A DNA stretch of 64,000 bases from Curtobacterium pusillum (GCF_013359865.1 NZ_JABMCE010000062.1:31888-95887), one strand, 5' to 3'. Positions 9,933 to 19,305 are shown, counted from the stretch's first letter. Made by a program: numbers and translations. The notes: generated by a model from the sequence alone, not told the origin.

Positions 9933-10562
9933 TCAGGACTGGGCGTCGGGCTCGGCCGCTTCGGTGGGGGTCTCGCCGTCGCCGACGGTTCCACCACCGC
10001 CGATGACCTCGTTCGAGGACGCGCGGAGGTGGTCGACGAAGCCGTACTCGAGGGCTTCCTGCGCGGTGAACCAGTTGTCGCGGTCGTTGTCCTTGAGGAT
10101 CTGCTCGATCGACTTGCCGGTCTGCTCCGCGGTGAGTTCGGCCATCCGCTGCTTCATGTCGAGGATGACCTTCGCCTGCGTCTGGATGTCGGCAGCGGTG
10201 CCGCCGAAACCACCGGACGGCTGGTGCAGCAGCACGCGCGCGTTCGGGGTGATGTAGCGCTTGCCCGGCGTGCCGGACGAGAGCAGGAACTGCCCCATCG
10301 AGGCGGCGAGGCCGATGCCCACCGTGACGATGTCGTTCGGCACGAACTGCATCGTGTCGTAGATCGCCATGCCGGCCGTGATCGAGCCACCGGGCGAGTT
10401 GATGTAGAGGTAGATGTCCTTCTCAGGGTCCTCGGCGGCGAGCATCAGCAGCTTCGCTGCGATCTCGTTCGAGTTGTCGTCGCGGACCTCGGAGCCGAGC
10501 CACACGATCCGGTCTCTCAGAAGGCGGTCAAAAACACTGGGGTTCAGTGTTGCTTCGGCCAT
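9933..10562 (-). CDS. clpP1: ATP-dependent Clp protease proteolytic subunit ClpP1
   Basis: 209-aa partner of ClpP2. The serine motif is [11 protein letters not shown], the histidine motif VLLHQPSGG, and the aspartate region EALEYGFVD. The N-terminus [19 protein letters not shown] matches the short form of ClpP1. It lies downstream of tig but a REP-like palindrome and about 160 nt separate them; a likely promoter has TAAGTT at about 10596-10601 on the minus strand. The C-terminal tail ([14 protein letters not shown]) is acidic and free. Confidence 0.96.
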   Translation of the reverse strand: MAEATLNPSVFDRLLRDRIVWLGSEVRDDNSNEIAAKLLMLAAEDPEKDIYLYINSPGGSITAGMAIYDTMQFVPNDIVTVGIGLAASMGQFLLSSGTPGKRYITPNARVLLHQPSGGFGGTAADIQTQAKVILDMKQRMAELTAEQTGKSIEQILKDNDRDNWFTAQEALEYGFVDHLRASSNEVIGGGGTVGDGETPTEAAEPDAQS

Positions 10563-10663
10563 GGAAAAGCTCCCGTTCAGTTGTCGCTTGATGTCGAACT
10601 TATCGGGTGCAACGCACCACTTCGCGTCTGTTCGCTGTCGGCAATGCGGGTGGCCCGCAAACG

Positions 10664-10703
10664 GACTGGAGGCGCGGTGCCAGCCGGCACCGCGCCTCCA
10701 GTC
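10664..10703. repeat. REP-like palindrome (GGAGGCGCGG family)
   Basis: Perfect 18-bp arms (10664-10681, 10686-10703) with a 4-nt loop between tig and clpP1. It can end or weaken transcription from tig into clpP1, so the clp genes may rely on their own promoter. Confidence 0.85.
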
Positions 10704-10720
10704 AGGAAGGTGGTCGCGGA

Positions 10721-12028
10721 CTACTCCGCGTCCTCCGCGGGGGTCTGCGCGACGCCCGCCGTGAAGGCGGACAGGTCGACGTCGTCACCGTTGGTGTCCT
10801 TGACGGTCACCTTCGAGAGGACGGTCGCGACGGCCTTCGAACGGGCCACCTCGCCGACCATGCCCGGGATCTGCCCGTTCTGGTCGATGACCTTGATGAA
10901 CTCGCCCGGCTCCATGCCGTACTGCGCAGCGGCCTGGATGAGGTACTGCGTGAGCTCTTCCTGCGAGACCTGGATCTCTTCCTTCTCGGCGATCGAGTCG
11001 AGGAGGATCTGCGAGCGGAAGGCCTTCTCGCTGGACTCGGAGACCTCCTTGCGGTGCTCGTCGTCCTCGAGACGGTTCTCCTGCTCGAGGTGACGGTGCA
11101 CCTCGTCCTCGATGAGCTTCTCCGAGATCGGGATGTTCACGTCCTCGATGAGCTTCTCGACGAGCTTGTCGCGAGCCGCGGCGCCCTGACCGAAGGTCTT
11201 GGACTTCGCGATCTGCTCCTTGAGGTCCGCCTTGAGCTCGTCGATCGTGTCGAACTGGCTGGCGATCTGCGCGAACTCGTCGTCGGCCTCGGGGAGCTCG
11301 CGCTCCTTGACGGCGGTGACGGTCACGGCGATCTGGGCGGTCTCGCCCTCACGGTCGCCACCCACGAGCTTCGACTCGAAGGTCGTCGACTCGCCGGCGG
11401 TGAGGGACTCGAGCGCCTCGTCGATGCCCTCGAGCAGGTCGCCCGAACCGATCTCGTAGGAGACGCCGGTGGCCGAGTCGACCTCGTCGTCGCCGATCGT
11501 GGCGGTGAGGTCGATCTGCGCGAAGTCGCCCTTCGTCGCCGGGCGGTCGACCGTCACGAGCGTGCCGAAACGGGTGCGGAGGTTCTGCAGCTCCTCCTCG
11601 ATCTCGTCGTCGGAGACCTCGACGGCGTCGACCGTCAGCTCGTACTTGTCGTACTCCGGCAGGTCGAACTCCGGACGGACGTCCACCTCGAAGGTGAGGA
11701 CGAGGTCGCCCGTGAAGTCCTTGACGTTCGGGAGCTCGGCGACGTCGGCCTCGGCACGACCGAGGATGCGCAGCTCCTGCTCCTCCACCGCCTGGCGGTA
11801 GAAGTTGTCGATGGCGTCGCCGACGGCGTGGTTCAGGACCTCGCCCCGGCCGACACGCTGGTCGACGATCGCCGGCGGGACCTTGCCCTTGCGGAAGCCG
11901 GGGATGTTGATCTGCTCGGCGATGTGCTTGTACGCGTGGTCGATGCTCGGCTTGAGATCTTCCGGCGTCACGTTCACGGTGAGCTTGACGCGGGTGTCGC
12001 TCACCTTGTCGACGGTGCTGGTGGCCAA
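10721..12028 (-). CDS. tig: Trigger factor
   Basis: 435-aa ribosome-bound chaperone with peptidyl-prolyl isomerase activity. The ribosome-binding region includes [12 protein letters not shown] (about residues 43-54), the FKBP-like domain lies about 155-245 ([13 protein letters not shown]), and the long helical C-domain follows. The tail is acidic ([12 protein letters not shown]). It is first in the usual tig-clpP1-clpP2 order. tRNA-Pro lies just upstream on the same strand. Confidence 0.97.
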   Translation of the reverse strand: MATSTVDKVSDTRVKLTVNVTPEDLKPSIDHAYKHIAEQINIPGFRKGKVPPAIVDQRVGRGEVLNHAVGDAIDNFYRQAVEEQELRILGRAEADVAELPNVKDFTGDLVLTFEVDVRPEFDLPEYDKYELTVDAVEVSDDEIEEELQNLRTRFGTLVTVDRPATKGDFAQIDLTATIGDDEVDSATGVSYEIGSGDLLEGIDEALESLTAGESTTFESKLVGGDREGETAQIAVTVTAVKERELPEADDEFAQIASQFDTIDELKADLKEQIAKSKTFGQGAAARDKLVEKLIEDVNIPISEKLIEDEVHRHLEQENRLEDDEHRKEVSESSEKAFRSQILLDSIAEKEEIQVSQEELTQYLIQAAAQYGMEPGEFIKVIDQNGQIPGMVGEVARSKAVATVLSKVTVKDTNGDDVDLSAFTAGVAQTPAEDAE

Positions 12029-12064
12029 GGGATGTTCTCCTGTTGGTTGACGTTCGTGTGGTCC

Positions 12065-12141
12065 TGGTCGGGGCGACAGGATTTGAACCTGCGACCTCCC
12101 GCTCCCAAAGCGGGCGCTCTACCAAGCTGAGCTACGCCCCG
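12065..12141 (-). tRNA. tRNA-Pro (anticodon TGG)
   Basis: A full cloverleaf reads on the minus strand: acceptor CGGGGCG paired with CGCCCCG, discriminator A and an encoded CCA. The anticodon stem is CCCGC/GCGGG with loop TTTGGGA, giving anticodon TGG. Confidence 0.95.
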
Positions 12142-12198
12142 TTTGACTGGGCCAGGGGTGTCCGCCCACGCCGGCAGGCGCATGCGACGCCGATGAGT

Positions 12199-12498
12199 CT
12201 AGCGGTCCCCCGGTGCTCGGTTCCCGGGAGCTTCCCCGCCGTGGCGCAACGTCTTCCTCCACTGCACGCCGACGACGACCTGCACCGCGAGCGCGGCCGC
12301 GCCGAGCACGATGCCGGCGACGATGCGCCAGGCGTGCAGGAGCGCGTGCGCCGGCTGCGTCTGGGGATCCCCGAACAGCTCCGGGCGCAGCGAGAACACC
12401 ACCGCGGCGAGGAGCACCAGCACGTACGAGAGCACCCGCGAGCGTTTGATCCGCCGGGCATCCTGCGCGCTCGGCGGGAGCGTGACCCGTGGTGGCAT
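12199..12498 (-). CDS. Small two-helix membrane protein (99 aa)
   Basis: Begins MPPRVTLPPSAQDARRIKRS and has two membrane segments (VLSYVLVLLAAVVFSL and IVAGIVLGAAALAVQVVVGV), with positive residues before the first. ATG 12498 is preferred over one 23 codons upstream because the longer form would run into the tRNA-Gly promoter. Function unknown; membrane proteins of this size are common next to tRNA genes in the family, but I see no specific match. Confidence 0.6.
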   Translation of the reverse strand: MPPRVTLPPSAQDARRIKRSRVLSYVLVLLAAVVFSLRPELFGDPQTQPAHALLHAWRIVAGIVLGAAALAVQVVVGVQWRKTLRHGGEAPGNRAPGDR

Positions 12499-12552
12499 GT
12501 CGGTGCTCGTTCGTCCGCTACGATGATGGGGCTGCGACTCGTGCGCGGCCGC

Positions 12553-12626
12553 GGGGATGTAGCTCAATGGTAGAGCCCCAGTCTTCCAAACTGGCTACGC
12601 GGGTTCGATTCCCGTCATCCCCTCCA
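12553..12626 (+). tRNA. tRNA-Gly (anticodon TCC)
   Basis: Acceptor GGGGATG pairs with CATCCCC; discriminator T, then encoded CCA. Anticodon stem CCAGT/ACTGG with loop CTTCCAA gives TCC. A TACGAT box at 12519-12524 is a likely promoter. The last 22 bases of this gene recur twice just downstream. Confidence 0.95.
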
Positions 12627-12716
12627 CTTCCAGCTGGCACTGCGCCGATGCTCGATTCCCGTCATCCCCTCCACGACCTACTGGCACTGCGCCGATGCTC
12701 GATTCCCGTCATCCCC
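12605..12716. repeat. 47-bp tandem repeat carrying the tRNA-Gly 3' end (att-like)
   Basis: The sequence TCGATTCCCGTCATCCCC starts at 12605 (inside the tRNA), 12652 and 12699, exactly 47 bp apart. Units 1 and 2 also share GGCACTGCGCCGATGC and differ only in a block of about 7 bases. Repeats of a tRNA 3' end are the mark of site-specific integration. No integrase is present, so this would be a leftover of past integration and loss. The third copy also supplies the stop codon of the next gene. Confidence 0.8.
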
Positions 12717-13215
12717 CTCGGTTGCCGTCGGCGATCAGTTCCACGAGCATCTCCGCCCGCTCCGTGGTGAAGACGTAGCACCGCCGGCTGTGGGTCTCGA
12801 TACGCAGCGCGGCCTTGCGACCGGTGACGAATGCCAGCGCCCCGTTCGCAGCACGGACTCCGAGCCCTCCGTACTTCAGCGGGTCGACCTGCTCGACTGC
12901 AGCGCGCGACACGTCTGCGCGGGAGACGGTCACCCGGACGAAGAGGAGCCCCCGGAGGCACACGGCGTCGGGCGTGACCGTCAAGGTCTGCGGCGCGACG
13001 ATGAGCGCCGCGACGATCACGGAGACCGCCACGGCGACGGGTATCGCGACGGTGTCGCGCGCGTCGCCCGAACTCGTCGCCAGACACCAGACTACGACGT
13101 CGATACCGACCATTGCGGAGGCGACCAGGAAGACCACCCATCGCGGCTGCCGCTCGACGACGTGCACGATGGCTTCGGTCGCACCCGGCCCTCGGTCGTT
13201 GATCGACGAACGCAC
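12709..13215 (-). CDS. Two-helix membrane protein of unknown function (168 aa)
   Basis: After a short polar start, two membrane helices (WVVFLVASAMVGIDVVVWCL and VAIPVAVAVSVIVAALIVA) are followed by a soluble beta-rich part of about 85 residues (LTVTPDAVCLRGLLFVRVTV), resembling a PH-like domain of small bacterial membrane proteins; that is only a resemblance. GTG 13215 is preceded by TATCCT 6 nt upstream, a leaderless promoter. Its last codons and stop come from the third att-like repeat, so the C-terminus may have been changed by an integration event. Confidence 0.65.
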   Translation of the reverse strand: MRSSINDRGPGATEAIVHVVERQPRWVVFLVASAMVGIDVVVWCLATSSGDARDTVAIPVAVAVSVIVAALIVAPQTLTVTPDAVCLRGLLFVRVTVSRADVSRAAVEQVDPLKYGGLGVRAANGALAFVTGRKAALRIETHSRRCYVFTTERAEMLVELIADGNRGG

Positions 13216-13254
13216 CTCAGCAGGATAGCGTCGTGATGTACCAGATGTCAGTCG

Positions 13255-13575
13255 TCACTCGCCGAGGGTGAGGACGAGGTGCGCGGCGTCGCCGAGTTCG
13301 ACGCCCGCGCAGCGACGTTCGGCCGCGCGGAGCGGCACGAGGCACCCACCGTCCTTCGGGAACAGCGAAGTCGTCCAACTCACGGAGCCGATCGACACCC
13401 GCGCGGGGATCACACCCCACCCGTAGCTCAGCATCGGCGCGAGCTCGTGGATGACGTCGGCGACGTCCGGCGGCACGACCGCGTAGAAGAACGGCGCCGG
13501 CCCGCGCCACTCGATCACCTCGCCGTCGAACTCGAGCTCCACGACGCGATCGTACGGCCGGGTGCTGGGCCGCAC
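13255..13575 (-). CDS. DUF1905 domain protein
   Basis: 106-aa soluble protein matching the DUF1905 pattern almost throughout: EWRGPAPFFYAVVP, YGWGVIPARVSIG, WTTSLFPKDGG and PLRAAERR. The family is a small beta-barrel of unknown role, often fused to or next to YdeI/OmdA proteins. The GTG start at 13575 fits the family N-terminus. It follows the GH18 gene in the same direction, but a strong hairpin separates them, so it may not be part of that locus. Confidence 0.85.
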   Translation of the reverse strand: MRPSTRPYDRVVELEFDGEVIEWRGPAPFFYAVVPPDVADVIHELAPMLSYGWGVIPARVSIGSVSWTTSLFPKDGGCLVPLRAAERRCAGVELGDAAHLVLTLGE

Positions 13576-13586
13576 CGACGGGACGG

Positions 13587-13632
13587 ACGCGCCCCGCGCC
13601 TCCTGGCCGGAGCTGGAGGACGCGGGGCGCGT
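13587..13632. terminator. Hairpin after the GH18 gene
   Basis: Arms ACGCGCCCCGCG (13587-13598) and CGCGGGGCGCGT (13621-13632) are perfect, with CCTCC and GGAGG inside also able to pair. It begins just after the GH18 stop and looks like a diverged member of the GGAGGCGCGG family. Confidence 0.65.
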
Positions 13633-13642
13633 GACGGAGCCG

Positions 13643-14602
13643 CTACTGGTACGTCGCGGCCTGGCCGTAGAGCTGCTGGGTCAGGGCCGACACGTACGCG
13701 GACTCGTCGCCTCCCGGCAGGTTGTACGTCATGAAGACGCCGTAGCCGTCCGCCTTCGTGCGCGAAGCGAGCGACACCGCGGTGGACTGCGGCGTGTTCT
13801 GGATGTCGACCGCGGCTGCCGACAGCCGCGACTTGTCGAGCCCCGGGATCGACGGCGCGGAGTACGTGCCGTAGTACGGGTTCCACGCGTAGTCGAGCTG
13901 CGAGCCGATGGTGCTGCTCGACGATGACAGTGCGGTGGACGCCGGGCCGATGTCGTAGAACGAGATGAGCTTGCCGGGCATGTCCGCGCGGAGCGCACTG
14001 ATGAGCCAGCCGATCGACTGCTGGTTCGGCTGCGCGGTGCCGTTCGTGCCGTAGTCCGAGTACTCGTCGTCGAGGTCGACCCCGTCGAGCCCGTACTTCG
14101 ACACGGTGGCGGCGACCTGGGACGCGAAGTCCTGCGCCGCTGCCTGGGTCGTGAAGTTGGCGATCCCGGCGCCCTGGTGGTTGCCGAGGATCGACAGCGA
14201 CACCTTGATGCCCTTCGCCTGCAGCGGCTTGATCTGCGTGGCGGCGTCGTCGAGGGTCGCCTGGACGTTCTCGTTGTTGTACAGGACGGCCTTCGAGCCG
14301 TTCCAGTTGATGTTGGCGGCGAAGATGATCGCCACGTCGAAGGCGTTCGCCCCGTTGGCCAGCTGGTACCGGGCGACGTTCGCGAGTTCGTCGTTGTTGA
14401 CCTCGACGTACGCGATGCTCGTCGGCCCGGACTTGGTCGGGGTCGCGTGCGGTTGCGCGCCGTGACCGACTCCGTGCTGCGCGCCGACGCCGTGCGCGAG
14501 GCCGGTGGGCGACGGCGCTGCCGACGCGGCGGCCGGCACCAGTGGCGCGACGACCATCGCGGCGATGGCCGCCACGATCCCGAACTTCATGCTCTTCTTC
14601 AT
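13643..14602 (-). CDS. Secreted GH18 endo-beta-N-acetylglucosaminidase (EndoH type)
   Basis: 319-aa exported hydrolase. EndoH-type enzymes cut between the two core GlcNAc residues of high-mannose N-glycans. A signal peptide (MKKSMKFGIVAAIAAMVVAP ... ASA) is followed by a polar linker and a TIM-barrel domain with the catalytic motif DGVDLDDEYSDYG (about residues 170-182), which matches EndoH with its DxDxE. The aromatic NPYYG strand and GYGVFMTYNLP near the end also fit. ATG 14602 is chosen because GAGGAG lies 4 nt upstream; longer starts lack a site. It follows the GH38 gene, after a terminator-like hairpin, and belongs to the glycan locus by content. Confidence 0.85.
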   Translation of the reverse strand: MKKSMKFGIVAAIAAMVVAPLVPAAASAAPSPTGLAHGVGAQHGVGHGAQPHATPTKSGPTSIAYVEVNNDELANVARYQLANGANAFDVAIIFAANINWNGSKAVLYNNENVQATLDDAATQIKPLQAKGIKVSLSILGNHQGAGIANFTTQAAAQDFASQVAATVSKYGLDGVDLDDEYSDYGTNGTAQPNQQSIGWLISALRADMPGKLISFYDIGPASTALSSSSSTIGSQLDYAWNPYYGTYSAPSIPGLDKSRLSAAAVDIQNTPQSTAVSLASRTKADGYGVFMTYNLPGGDESAYVSALTQQLYGQAATYQ

Positions 14603-14652
14603 GTCACTCCTCATCGAGTGGATGACCACGACCGCGGATGCCGTCGTGTCGT

Positions 14653-14685
14653 CCGGGGCCGGCCCACCCGAAGGGCCGGCCCCGG
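14653..14685 (-). terminator. Terminator after the GH38 gene
   Basis: Perfect 13-bp arms CCGGGGCCGGCCC and GGGCCGGCCCCGG with a 7-nt loop, directly after the GH38 stop on the minus strand. It would reduce read-through into the GH18 gene. Confidence 0.7.
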
Positions 14686-14690
14686 GACGT

Positions 14691-17600
14691 TCATGCGCGC
14701 GGGTACCGGAAGGTCCGCACTTCGTAGGCGTCGACGGGGAACGCGGCGACGCCGTCTGTGACCGAGGCGACGCCCGGCAGCGACGGGTCGGACTCCTCGA
14801 GCAACGTCACCTCGACGGGGTCGCCGAAGACGGCACCGGTAGCGGTAGCGGTACCGGACACCGCGATGCCGCCGGTCCCCCGCCGCCCGGAGGGCTCGTA
14901 GACGCGGACGACCAGGTCGCCGGAGCGGTCGTCGGCCAGCTTGACGCTCGACAGCACGACGTCGCCGGACACCTGGACGAGCGGCTCGAACCCGCGGGCG
15001 CCCGTGATCGTCCGGGCGCTCGCGTTCATGACGACCCCGGCAGACGTCGCGCCGAGCTGGTCGGCGCCGATGACGATGCCGTACCGGTGCGTCTGCACGC
15101 CCTGGTCGGTCTCCGGGTCGGGGAACCGCGGTGCGCGGAGCAGCGACAGCCGCACGGTCGTGGTGACGTGGCCGTCGACGGCGTCGCGCGTGGTGTCGAA
15201 CCCGTGGATCGAGTCGTTCACGAGCGCGACCCCGAAGCCCGGCTCCTCCACCAGCACGTAGCGGTGCATCGAGGTCTCGAACTTCGCGGCCTCCCACGAG
15301 GTGTTCGTGTGCGTGACGCGCTTCTGGGCACCGAACTGCGTCTCCGCGACGGTGTGCTCGGCGCGGACGTCGAGCGGGAACGCGACCTTGAGGAACTTCT
15401 CGGTCTCGTGCCAGTCCGTCGTCTGGTCGAACTCCAGGGTGCGGGAGCCGGGCGCGAGGGTGATCTCCTGCCTGACCGTCGAGTCGCCGAAGGCACGCTC
15501 CACGACGAGCCGCGCCACGCCGGTCCGGTCGTCCACGCAGGCGGTCAGCCCGGTCACCGCCACGAGGTCCTCGACCCGGTTCCGGTAGTACCGGTCGACG
15601 TCCCACGCGTCCCACATGTTCGGGAAGTCCTGGTGCAGCTGCAGCAGGTTCGCCGCCTGGCCGGGAGCGATGGCGTCGCGCCCGGTGGTCAGGTCGACGG
15701 CGCTCGTCACGAGCCCCTGGGCGTCGACGACGACCCGGACGAGGTCGTTCGCCAGGACGTACCCGCCGTCCTGCTCGGCCAGCGACACGGCGGTCACGTC
15801 CGCCACGTCGGTCGCCAGGACAGCACCGAGCGCGGGTGCGCCGGCCTGGAGGAACGGGGCCGGGTTCACGACGACCGTCGCGTCCCCGGCACCGGCCAGT
15901 GCCGACAGCGCCTGCTGGATGATCGCGGTGAGGCTCGCGGCCGTCTCGGCGTACTTCGCCACTGCCTCGCGGTGCACCCATGCGATGGAGGTACCGGGCA
16001 GGATGTCGTGGAACTGCTGGAGGAGGACCTGCTGCCACAGGGCGTCGAGTTCGTCGTACGGGTAGGCGAAGTCGGTGCGGGCTGCCGCGGTCGTTGCCCA
16101 CAGCTCGGCCTCGACGAGCAGCTGCTCGCACCGGCGGTTGCCCTGCTTCGTGCCGTGCTGACTGGTGAGCGTGGCGCGGTGGAGTTCGAGGTAGAGCTCA
16201 CCGACCCACACCGGCGGGTCGGGCAGCTCGGCCTTCGCCCGGTCGAAGAACGTGTCCGGGTGCTCCCAGCGGACCTTGGCGCTGCCCTCGAGGTCCGCCA
16301 GTCGCTTCGCGGTGCCGGTCATCTCGCGGGTGGTGCCGCCGCCGCCGTCGCCCCAGCCGACCGGGGCGATCGAGCCGGTCGCGAGCCGGTTCTCGCGGAA
16401 CTGCCGGGACGCCTTCGCGACCTCGCTGCCGGACAGCCGCGAGTTGTACGTGTCCATCGACGGGAAGTGCGAGAACACCCGCGACCCGTCGATGCCCTCC
16501 CAGAGGAACGTGTGGTGCGGGAACTTGTTCACCTGGTTCCACGAGATCTTCTGCGTGAAGAACCACTCGAAGCCCGCGCGGCGCATGAGCTGCGGCAGCG
16601 CCGGCGAGTACCCGAAGCTGTCCGGCAGCCAGACGCCCTTCGGCCGGATGCCGAACTCCCGCTCGAAGAACCGCTGTCCCTGGGAGAACTGCCGCACGAT
16701 GCTCTCGCCGGTCGGCATCACGGTGTCGGACTCGACCCACATGCCGCCGATGGGCAGGAACCGACCGGCCTCGACCGCGGCCTTGACCCGGGCGTAGACC
16801 TCCGGCCGGTGTTCCTTGATCCAGGCGTACTGCTGCGCACTGGACATGCCGTAGAGGAACTCGTCGGTCTGGTCGATGAGCTCGGTCATGGTCGAGGTGG
16901 TCCGGGCGACCTTGCGGATCGTCTCCCGCACGGGCCACAGCCACGCGGAGTCGATGTGGGCGTGCCCGACGGCGGAGATCGTGTGCGCTGAGGCCTCGGC
17001 CGGTGCTGCCAGGACGTCGGCGAGCGCCGCGCGGGCGTCCGGTGCGGTCGCGGCGATGTGCTGCAGGTCGAGCCGGTCGAGGGCGTCGTCGAGTGCCTGC
17101 AGGATCCGCATCCGCCGTGGCCCCTCGGGCAGTTCGGCCTGGAGTTCGAGCAGGACCTCCATGTCGAGGGCGAGTTCGTGCACCTCGGACTCGAACACGG
17201 CGAGGTCCATCCGGCGGCTCGTGTAGAGGCGCTTCGAGGACGAGGTCTGCACGTCGCCCTCCTGCGTGGGGAGGAAGGGGTGGTAGTCGAGCAGGACGGG
17301 GTTCGACGCGGCCTCGACGAAGAGCTCGACGGTCTCGCCGCCCTCGGCCCGCTCCGTGACGAGCACCCACTGGTTCCGCGGGTTGATCGACTTCACCGGG
17401 GAGCCGTCGGCGAGGTACACGAGGCCCTCGCACTGGAAGCCGGGCATGTTCTTGTCGAACCCGAGGTCGATGACGACCTCGACGCGACGGCCCGCCCAGT
17501 GGGCCGGTACCGTCCCGGTCAGCCGGAACCACGTCGTCCCCCACGCAGCACCCCACGTCGTGCCGACCTCGTACGGTGCGAAGTCGAGCTGCAGCCCTTC

Positions 17601-17738
17601 CGCGGGCGGGATCGGCTCCCCCGGCAGCTCGTGCCACGCGGTCGCGAGCGGCGTCGCCGTGGCGTGGACCGCGGGCAGGATCCGCTCGTCGAGGACGCGT
17701 CGTGCCCGTCCGGTGGTGAGGGGGATGTCGTCGTGCAT
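14691..17738 (-). CDS. Alpha-mannosidase, glycoside hydrolase family 38
   Basis: 1015-aa cytoplasmic enzyme that removes alpha-linked mannose from oligosaccharides. The N-terminal domain is that of the bacterial/class II GH38 group; the zinc site is GHAHIDSAWLWP (about residues 257-268) and the nucleophile aspartate is in WLPDSFGYSPALP (about 371). GWGDGGGGTTREM and the C-terminal beta domains are present. No signal peptide, so its substrate must be imported. The ribosome site GGAAGG precedes ATG 17738. It lies after the GH5 gene, 172 nt downstream, in the same direction as the importer genes. Confidence 0.95.
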   Translation of the reverse strand: MHDDIPLTTGRARRVLDERILPAVHATATPLATAWHELPGEPIPPAEGLQLDFAPYEVGTTWGAAWGTTWFRLTGTVPAHWAGRRVEVVIDLGFDKNMPGFQCEGLVYLADGSPVKSINPRNQWVLVTERAEGGETVELFVEAASNPVLLDYHPFLPTQEGDVQTSSSKRLYTSRRMDLAVFESEVHELALDMEVLLELQAELPEGPRRMRILQALDDALDRLDLQHIAATAPDARAALADVLAAPAEASAHTISAVGHAHIDSAWLWPVRETIRKVARTTSTMTELIDQTDEFLYGMSSAQQYAWIKEHRPEVYARVKAAVEAGRFLPIGGMWVESDTVMPTGESIVRQFSQGQRFFEREFGIRPKGVWLPDSFGYSPALPQLMRRAGFEWFFTQKISWNQVNKFPHHTFLWEGIDGSRVFSHFPSMDTYNSRLSGSEVAKASRQFRENRLATGSIAPVGWGDGGGGTTREMTGTAKRLADLEGSAKVRWEHPDTFFDRAKAELPDPPVWVGELYLELHRATLTSQHGTKQGNRRCEQLLVEAELWATTAAARTDFAYPYDELDALWQQVLLQQFHDILPGTSIAWVHREAVAKYAETAASLTAIIQQALSALAGAGDATVVVNPAPFLQAGAPALGAVLATDVADVTAVSLAEQDGGYVLANDLVRVVVDAQGLVTSAVDLTTGRDAIAPGQAANLLQLHQDFPNMWDAWDVDRYYRNRVEDLVAVTGLTACVDDRTGVARLVVERAFGDSTVRQEITLAPGSRTLEFDQTTDWHETEKFLKVAFPLDVRAEHTVAETQFGAQKRVTHTNTSWEAAKFETSMHRYVLVEEPGFGVALVNDSIHGFDTTRDAVDGHVTTTVRLSLLRAPRFPDPETDQGVQTHRYGIVIGADQLGATSAGVVMNASARTITGARGFEPLVQVSGDVVLSSVKLADDRSGDLVVRVYEPSGRRGTGGIAVSGTATATGAVFGDPVEVTLLEESDPSLPGVASVTDGVAAFPVDAYEVRTFRYPRA

Positions 17739-17910
17739 GGGGACCTTCCTGGTTCGGGAGGGCCGGCGTCGGAGCCGGCGGCGGTGCGGTGTGGCGGTGG
17801 CGGTGGCGGTGTCGGTGGCGGTTCAGGTCGTGCGGGTGCTGCTGGGAGCGTCGGCGGTGCCGCGTCCGTCGTGCGGGTCGTGCGGGTCGGGGTCCGGGCC
17901 CGGGCCCGGG
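17739..17910. other. Simple-sequence spacer between the GH5 and GH38 genes
   Basis: 172 nt with no gene. It holds a slippery GGTGGC run (17780-17826), repeated GTGCGGGTC words and a CCGGGCCC run (17893-17910). The run abuts the GH5 stop codon and may form hairpins that change the yield of GH38 message. Confidence 0.6.
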
Positions 17911-19305
17911 TCAGGGCATGGTCGCCGGGTGCGCGACGGACAGCGCCGTGCCGTCGAGGTCGGCGGGGACGTCCACGCAGCGGGTGATCCCACGAGCGGC
18001 GAGCAGCCCTGCATCGCCGAGCCGGGAGCGCAGGACGACCTGGGGCCCGCGCCCGTCCGGGTCGGTCTCGGCGAGCGCCAGCCATGCCGCCGCGAACCGG
18101 CCGCCCGGCGCGCAGTCGGCTCGGAGACCGTACCGGGTCGTCCCGTCCGCCAGGACGTCGTCGAGCACGAGCCCCGTCGTCGTCGGCGCAGGCGTCGCGG
18201 CGGTCCCCGCGCCCGCCCGTGAGCCGTGTTCCCGGGCGAGGGCGGCGAACGCCTCCCCCGCGGGCTTCAACCGGCCGTCGTTCGTGAACAGGCCGAGGTC
18301 GTACTCGAGCTCCGGGAAGTCGGCGAGCGACCGGGAGACGTCGTGCGAACACCACCACGTGACCCCGAGCACGTTCTGCGCGTCGAGCACGTGCCGGATG
18401 GTCTGCTCGGTGAACGAGGCGGCGTCGGCGGGGTCGACCACGTTCGTCGGGGCCCCGACCTCCTGCAGCCAGTTGGGGCGTGCGGGGTCGCGGTTCCACG
18501 CGGCGGCGAGCTGCAGCAGGTACTCGCCGTGCCGGACCGATCCGGGTCCCAGTGCGCCGTGCAGTGTGGCCGATCCGTTGAACACCCACGAGTGCGTGAC
18601 GGTCGCGTCGCCGTGGTCCGCCGCGTGCTCCGGGCCGAAGGGCTGCGCGTCGTCGTACCAGGCCGCGTCGTACTGTGCGACGGTGACCAGCGGCTCGGGA
18701 CGCGACCCGGCGCTGCCCGCGACCGGCGGGGCGGACGCGTGCCGCGCCTCCAGACCGACCGCACCGGACCCACCGGATGACAGCCCGCGCCGCGCCGCGG
18801 CGACCATCGCCGCCGCCCACGCGTGTCCCTGCTCCGCCGTGATGTCGTGCGGCGACGGGTGCGGCGCGTGCGCGAACTGGTTGACCTCGTTGCCGATGGT
18901 GATCCCGAGCAGGTTGGGTCGGTCCGCGACGGCTGCGGCGAGCGCCTCCACGTACGCGGCCGTCGACGCGACGACGTCCGGGTCGGTGAACATGTTCCGC
19001 CGGTGCCAGCTGTCGAGCCACGAGGGGACGAAGTCGAAGCTCGACAGGTGTCCCTGCAGCGCGTCGACGTTCACGTCGAGCCCGAACGATCCGGCGATGT
19101 CGACGACGGTCGCGACGTCGGCGAGCGCCTGCTTCCGGATGAGGGTCCGGTTCGGCTGGACGACCGGCCACAGCGGGAAGATCCGCACGTGGTCGGCGCC
19201 GAGCGACGCGATCGCCTCCATGTCCCGGGCGGTGTCCGACGCGGAGAAGTCGAGCCACGAGTGGAACCATCCGACGGAGGGGGTGTGGTTGACGCCGAAG
19301 CGCAT
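17911..19305 (-). CDS. Glycoside hydrolase family 5 enzyme (GH5_18-like beta-mannosidase candidate)
   Basis: 464-aa cytoplasmic TIM-barrel hydrolase without a signal peptide. The start MRFGVNHTPSVGWFHSWLDF, the acid/base ITIGNEVNQF (about residue 140) and the nucleophile NWLQEVGAP (about 281) fit family 5. In layout and wording it is closest to the GH5_18 group, which in bifidobacteria splits Man-beta-1,4-GlcNAc from N-glycans; the subfamily is my judgement from memory and unproven. ATG 19305 overlaps the permease stop by one base (TGATG), so it is translated with the importer. A half copy of the GGAGGCGCGG element is read in frame at about 18739-18756 as GLEARHASAP, a likely surface loop. 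Confidence 0.8.
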   Translation of the reverse strand: MRFGVNHTPSVGWFHSWLDFSASDTARDMEAIASLGADHVRIFPLWPVVQPNRTLIRKQALADVATVVDIAGSFGLDVNVDALQGHLSSFDFVPSWLDSWHRRNMFTDPDVVASTAAYVEALAAAVADRPNLLGITIGNEVNQFAHAPHPSPHDITAEQGHAWAAAMVAAARRGLSSGGSGAVGLEARHASAPPVAGSAGSRPEPLVTVAQYDAAWYDDAQPFGPEHAADHGDATVTHSWVFNGSATLHGALGPGSVRHGEYLLQLAAAWNRDPARPNWLQEVGAPTNVVDPADAASFTEQTIRHVLDAQNVLGVTWWCSHDVSRSLADFPELEYDLGLFTNDGRLKPAGEAFAALAREHGSRAGAGTAATPAPTTTGLVLDDVLADGTTRYGLRADCAPGGRFAAAWLALAETDPDGRGPQVVLRSRLGDAGLLAARGITRCVDVPADLDGTALSVAHPATMP

